Shown one piece after another: positions 6,128-9,284 of a stretch of DNA of 9,284 nucleotides. This DNA comes from Casp-actino8 sp032118015 (GTDB taxonomy: Bacteria > Actinomycetota > Acidimicrobiia > Acidimicrobiales > Ilumatobacteraceae): positions 1 through 9,284 of the forward strand of contig JAULYE010000173.1 in the NCBI GenBank assembly GCA_032118015.1. Reading direction: 5' to 3'. The stretch's first letter is position 1; each line of letters starts with the position of its first letter. Under the pieces are notes generated by a model. It was not told the origin of the DNA and searched no databases. It worked only from the letters and a program-made list of their open reading frames with translations. Both the position numbers and the translations under genes were made by a program.

Positions 6128-8113
6128 TCATGACCGGTCCGCAACACCTGGAAGTGACATGGTGAGCTGACCTCGGATGTCATCGATGAACGTCGCCACT
6201 GATACGCCTCTGTCGACTTCACCATCACGAGTGTTCACTCCTACTGATCGATGCTCGATGTCGTCGTCCCCGACCACGAGAACGTAGGGAATCTTCTCCA
6301 ATTTCGCGGAGCGAATTCTCTTTCCCAGGGGATCCGACGCTTCGACCACATCGACCCGCGCACCTGCCTTGCGGAGCTCATCGACCACGGAACGCGCATA
6401 GTCGTCATGAGTCTCGGCCACTGGAAGGACTCGAACTTGCACGGGGCTCAACCACACTGGGAAAGCCCCCGCGTAATGCTCCACGAGCACACCAAAAAAT
6501 CGCTCGACCGAGCCGAACAGCGCACGATGGAGCATGATCGGACGCTTGCGTGTTCCCTCCGTCGAGACGTACTCCAATCCGAAGCGTTCCGGCAGGTTGA
6601 AATCGCATTGGATCGTCGACAACTGCCACGTGCGGCCGATCGCATCTCGAACATGGATGTCGATCTTGGGTCCGTAGAAAGCGGCATCTTCCGGCTTGAC
6701 CGTGTACTCGACACCATGGGTGTCGAGCGCTGTAGCCAGCGCATTCGTGGCCGTCTCCCAGATGGCATCGCTACCGACGTATTTTGCAGGATCCTTCGTC
6801 GAGAGATGGAACGAGAAGTCTTCGAAACCGAACGCCTTGAGAACGCTGATCACGAAGTCCAACAGCGAAATGATCTCGCCCTGCAACTGCTCCTCGGTGC
6901 AGTAAATGTGGCTGTCGTCCTGTGTGAAACCGCGGATGCGCAACAAACCGTGCAAGGTGCCGGCTCTTTCGTATCGGTACACGGTGCCCAACTCGAAGAG
7001 ACGAAGCGGGAGTTCGCGGTAACTGCGCTGTCGACCTTTGAAGATCAGACAGTGCATCGGACAGTTCATCGGCTTGGGGTAATACGTCCCATTGTCCATT
7101 TCCATCGGCGGGTACATGCCATCGGCATAGAAATCCAAGTGACCCGATGTCTGAAACAGTGTCGCATTCGACAGATGCGGAGTGAAGACGAACTGATAGC
7201 CACCTTCTTGGTGTCGTAGTCGGCTGTAGTCCTCCATCAGCTTGCGCACGATCGCACCCTTGGGGTGCCACACCGCGAGTCCCCCGCCGAGTTCGGATGG
7301 AAACGACAGCAGATCGAGCTCGACGCTGAGTTTGCGATGGTCTCTGCGTTCGGCCTCGGCGAGCTGCGTCAAATAATCGCCGAGCGCACCCTTGCTCTCC
7401 CATGCAGTTCCGTAGATGCGCTGCAAAGAAGGACCTTTTTCGTTCCCGCGCCAGTATGCCGATGACACTCTCTGCAGTTTGAAGCTGCCGAGTCGCCCCG
7501 TGCTCGGCACATGCGGCCCGAGACAGAGATCTACGAATTCATCGGAGTTGCGATAGACGCTGACCGTGTCACCACTGGCTCCGACTTCTCCGTTATCGGC
7601 ACCATCGGCTCCACCGCTTCGCACACGTTCGATGATCTCGCACTTGTACGGCTGGCTCTCGAACAGACGCAGTGCCGCATCGATTTCCAAGCTCGAGCGC
7701 TCAAAGGGTTGATCCGCAGCGATGATCTCGCGCATCTTGTTCTCCACAGCCTCGAGATCCGCTTCGGTGAACGCATGCCCGCCAAGGTCGAAGTCGTAGT
7801 AGAAACCGTTTTCGATGGCCGGGCCGATCGTGTACTTGGCAGCCGGGTACAACTGCGTCACTGCCTGAGCGAGAACATGAGCGGTCGAGTGCCGGAGCAC
7901 GTGGCGCCCAGCATCGGAATCCGACGTCACGATTTCCACAGACACACCATCCGACAAAGGAGTGCCGAGATCCGTCAATTCCCCGTCCACTCGAGCAGCA
8001 ACAGCGACCTTGGCCAGATTCCGACTGATCGCCGTTGCGAGATCCAGAGCAGACGATGCTGAAGGGACAGCCCTTTTCGAACCGTCAGGAAGAGAGATGG
8101 TGATGTCCGACAT
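6128..8113 (-). CDS. thrS: Threonine--tRNA ligase (threonyl-tRNA synthetase)
   Basis: A 661-residue, full-length class II synthetase that charges tRNA-Thr in the cytosol. Domain order: TGS domain (about 1-62); editing domain with HSTAH (His75, His79) and C-x3-H (Cys197, His201), which clears Ser-tRNA-Thr; catalytic core with motif 2 around YRYERAGT (Arg380, Glu382) and the zinc ligands Cys351 (MNCPMH), His402 (DDSHIY) and His529 (IMLHR), the last next to motif 3; and an anticodon-binding domain (about 560-650). All key residues are intact. A Gly/Ala/Asp-rich insert (about 164-182) lengthens the editing domain. The gene starts 18 bp after the plsC stop, so it is probably cotranscribed. The short upstream gap leaves no room for a T-box leader. 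It is followed by the HIT gene, as in mycobacteria. Confidence 0.97.
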   Translation of the reverse strand: MSDITISLPDGSKRAVPSASSALDLATAISRNLAKVAVAARVDGELTDLGTPLSDGVSVEIVTSDSDAGRHVLRHSTAHVLAQAVTQLYPAAKYTIGPAIENGFYYDFDLGGHAFTEADLEAVENKMREIIAADQPFERSSLEIDAALRLFESQPYKCEIIERVRSGGADGADNGEVGASGDTVSVYRNSDEFVDLCLGPHVPSTGRLGSFKLQRVSSAYWRGNEKGPSLQRIYGTAWESKGALGDYLTQLAEAERRDHRKLSVELDLLSFPSELGGGLAVWHPKGAIVRKLMEDYSRLRHQEGGYQFVFTPHLSNATLFQTSGHLDFYADGMYPPMEMDNGTYYPKPMNCPMHCLIFKGRQRSYRELPLRLFELGTVYRYERAGTLHGLLRIRGFTQDDSHIYCTEEQLQGEIISLLDFVISVLKAFGFEDFSFHLSTKDPAKYVGSDAIWETATNALATALDTHGVEYTVKPEDAAFYGPKIDIHVRDAIGRTWQLSTIQCDFNLPERFGLEYVSTEGTRKRPIMLHRALFGSVERFFGVLVEHYAGAFPVWLSPVQVRVLPVAETHDDYARSVVDELRKAGARVDVVEASDPLGKRIRSAKLEKIPYVLVVGDDDIEHRSVGVNTRDGEVDRGVSVATFIDDIRGQLTMSLPGVADRS

Positions 8114-8131
8114 GACCCAATCAGTTTAGGG

Positions 8132-8947
8132 TCAGGCGTCTGCTCCAGCAGAGGAGGTTTGCGACATGTGTGAGACACCCTGACGTTCGTGGCGATCGGA
8201 CTGATCACCGAAACCGCCGTCGGGCATCACCGGATCGTTGATGCTCCCGACCCTGGATGCAGTCACCGCCTCGCCATCAGCGGACTTTCCGGCATAGACG
8301 TTCTTGTAGACCTGCCCCGTCATCTCACGGATCTCGAACATCACCTCATCGATCATCGCCCGCCACCCACGATGGGGTTCACCGATCTCCGTGTAGCGCT
8401 TGGGGTCGACTGGGCGTCCGATCGTGATCGAACACGACTTCAGCAACTTGGGAGCCTTGGCATCAGGCGGTTGGATCTTGTCAGTTCCGACGATACCAAC
8501 TGGGTAGATCGGACATCCGATCGTTGTCGCCAGTCGAGCGGCACCCGTTCGACCTTTGTACAGACAGCCGTCTCGGCTACGCGTGCCTTCCGGGAAGATT
8601 CCGAAGATCTCACCGCGTTGGAGCACCGACAATGCAGCGTCGAGGGCTGCAAGACTTTTCTCGCCGCCTGAACGATCGATGGGGATCATGCCCATCATCG
8701 GAAAGAGAAATTTCGTCTTCCACGAATCCATGTACTCGGCTTTACCGACGAACGAGACATTGCGCGGAAGCGTCAGCATGAGGAACGCCGAATCGAGAAA
8801 GCTGACGTGATTCGGACACAGAATCGCAGGGCCGTTCGTCGGAAGACGGTCGAGACCATTGACCTCGATGTTCCACAAGGCTCGAGAAACAGGGCGCAAC
8901 AGTGCACGGGCTCGAGCCTGTGCTTTGCCTGCACCCTGATTCTTCAT
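8132..8947 (-). CDS. plsC: PlsC-type 1-acyl-sn-glycerol-3-phosphate acyltransferase
   Basis: A 271-residue member of the PlsC/LPLAT family, which transfers an acyl chain to lysophosphatidic acid to give phosphatidic acid, the precursor of CDP-diacylglycerol. Seen in the sequence: the catalytic H-x4-D motif NHVSFLD (His47, Asp52), a membrane-proximal hydrophobic segment (about 54-95), FPEGTRS (118-124, glycerol-phosphate binding) and a later PIYPVGIVGTD strand. The last 50 or so residues are hydrophilic, low-complexity and probably disordered. The ATG at 8947 is preceded by a modest GGGGA. It sits directly upstream of thrS (18-bp gap) and so probably leads the lipid/translation operon. Acyl acceptor could differ, since the family is broad. 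Confidence 0.88.
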   Translation of the reverse strand: MKNQGAGKAQARARALLRPVSRALWNIEVNGLDRLPTNGPAILCPNHVSFLDSAFLMLTLPRNVSFVGKAEYMDSWKTKFLFPMMGMIPIDRSGGEKSLAALDAALSVLQRGEIFGIFPEGTRSRDGCLYKGRTGAARLATTIGCPIYPVGIVGTDKIQPPDAKAPKLLKSCSITIGRPVDPKRYTEIGEPHRGWRAMIDEVMFEIREMTGQVYKNVYAGKSADGEAVTASRVGSINDPVMPDGGFGDQSDRHERQGVSHMSQTSSAGADA

Positions 8948-9084
8948 GGATCCCCAGTTCCGGCCTGCCAGATGAACCTCGAAGCCCGGATGTTACTCGC
9001 CAAACAGTTGATTCTCATGTCGGAGAGGACATTGAGCACACGAAGTCACGATTGCCTCGAACGAACGCAATGGCACGAGTTGTC
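8948..9084. promoter_or_regulatory. Non-coding gap upstream of plsC with a candidate promoter
   Basis: This is the longest non-coding stretch in the window (137 bp). On the minus strand TAACAT at 8995-8990 fits TAnnnT and would give a leader of about 35-40 nt before plsC; the -35 region is not convincing. A pairing of ATTGC with GCAAT (about 9053-9073) follows the upstream stop codon but has no T-run, so I do not call a terminator. Confidence 0.35.
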
Positions 9085-9284
9085 TCAGATGACGAACCCG
9101 AGGAGAGCCGCAGCATTGCGTACCGAGAGACCTCGAGCCACTGCGGCGTCGATCACGCTGATAGCGCCGGGGGTGTCCAGATCATCATCCAGGCAAGCGC
9201 GCACATCATCCAATAGTTCGGGGGCCTCGGGGGCCGACGCGTCTGCAGTGGACTGCTCCCATGTCTCCAATTGCCGCTGCGCGG
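9085..9284 (-). CDS. mshC: C-terminal end of a cysteinyl-tRNA-synthetase-like ligase, probably mycothiol ligase MshC (partial, 5' part beyond the right edge)
   Basis: The minus strand is open from the window edge to a TGA at 9087-9085, giving the last 65 or so residues, beginning QRQLETWEQ. The stretch DVRACLDDDLDTPGAISVID matches the helix DDLDTP that both CysS and MshC carry near the end of the Rossmann-type catalytic region. The protein then stops after only about 25 more residues with AALLGFVI. MshC ends in this way (ALLG plus a few residues), whereas CysS normally carries a further helical region, so I prefer MshC. MshC joins cysteine to GlcN-Ins with ATP in mycothiol synthesis, which would also link it to inositol metabolism. 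The KMSKS and HIGH motifs lie outside the window, so CysS remains possible. Confidence 0.68.
   Translation of the reverse strand, partial: AQRQLETWEQSTADASAPEAPELLDDVRACLDDDLDTPGAISVIDAAVARGLSVRNAAALLGFVI

Noticed and set aside
6251..7219. A 322-codon plus-strand open frame opposite thrS
   Set aside because: It lies wholly inside an unambiguous thrS, resembles no known protein and its frame is the usual antisense open frame of a high-GC gene.
8114..8131. T-box or other leader riboswitch in front of thrS
   Set aside because: Only 18 bp separate plsC and thrS; there is no room for a T-box, and thrS appears to be read from an upstream promoter.
9045..9084. Intrinsic terminator after the mshC-like gene
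   Set aside because: The ATTGC/GCAAT pairing is only 5 bp with an 11-base loop and no following T-run.

Overview
The window looks like a chromosomal segment from an actinobacterium, most likely of the class Acidimicrobiia. The inference rests on gene content. There is a phosphatidylinositol-mannoside (PIM) membrane-lipid cluster in mycobacterial-like order (thrS, HIT protein, PI-phosphate synthase, PatA-like acyltransferase, PimA-like mannosyltransferase). A probable mycothiol ligase tail (mshC) lies at the right edge. Start codons are often GTG and Shine-Dalgarno sites are scarce. The class assignment is an inference and no database was consulted.

Layout, right to left along the minus strand: 3' end of an mshC/cysS-type gene (9085-9284, partial); about 137 bp non-coding with a candidate promoter; a PlsC-type 1-acylglycerol-3-phosphate acyltransferase (8132-8947); thrS (6128-8113); a HIT protein orthologous to the Ap4A phosphorylase next to mycobacterial pgsA1 (5495-6061); an unrecognised two-helix membrane protein (4987-5505); a short stretch with a 14-bp tandem repeat array; a CDP-alcohol phosphatidyltransferase (4219-4905); a PatA-like acyltransferase (3246-4208). 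The block is then interrupted by one plus-strand gene, a luciferase-like flavin-dependent oxidoreductase (2222-3166). Minus-strand genes resume with a PimA-like glycosyltransferase (718-2139), a LemA protein (167-721) and the first 54 codons of an HtpX-type M48 membrane protease (1-162).

Together the genes would make a lysophosphatidic/phosphatidic acid precursor (PlsC), condense CDP-diacylglycerol with inositol phosphate (PI-phosphate synthase), mannosylate PI (PimA) and acylate the PIM (PatA). Threonyl-tRNA synthetase and the HIT enzyme are housekeeping neighbours, and LemA/HtpX form a known membrane-protein pair. Coupling is tight: gaps of 4, 10 and 18 bp and overlaps of 4 and 11 bp.

The points most worth a second look are the 14-bp repeat array just upstream of the PI-phosphate synthase and of a leaderless-type promoter, the opposite-strand oxidoreductase splitting patA from pimA, the uncharacterised membrane protein in the lipid operon, the Arg-to-Lys change in the CDP-alcohol phosphatidyltransferase signature, and an arginine-rich C-terminal tail of that enzyme built partly from a 21-bp tandem duplication. 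I do not see a mobile element, CRISPR array, RNA gene or defence system here.
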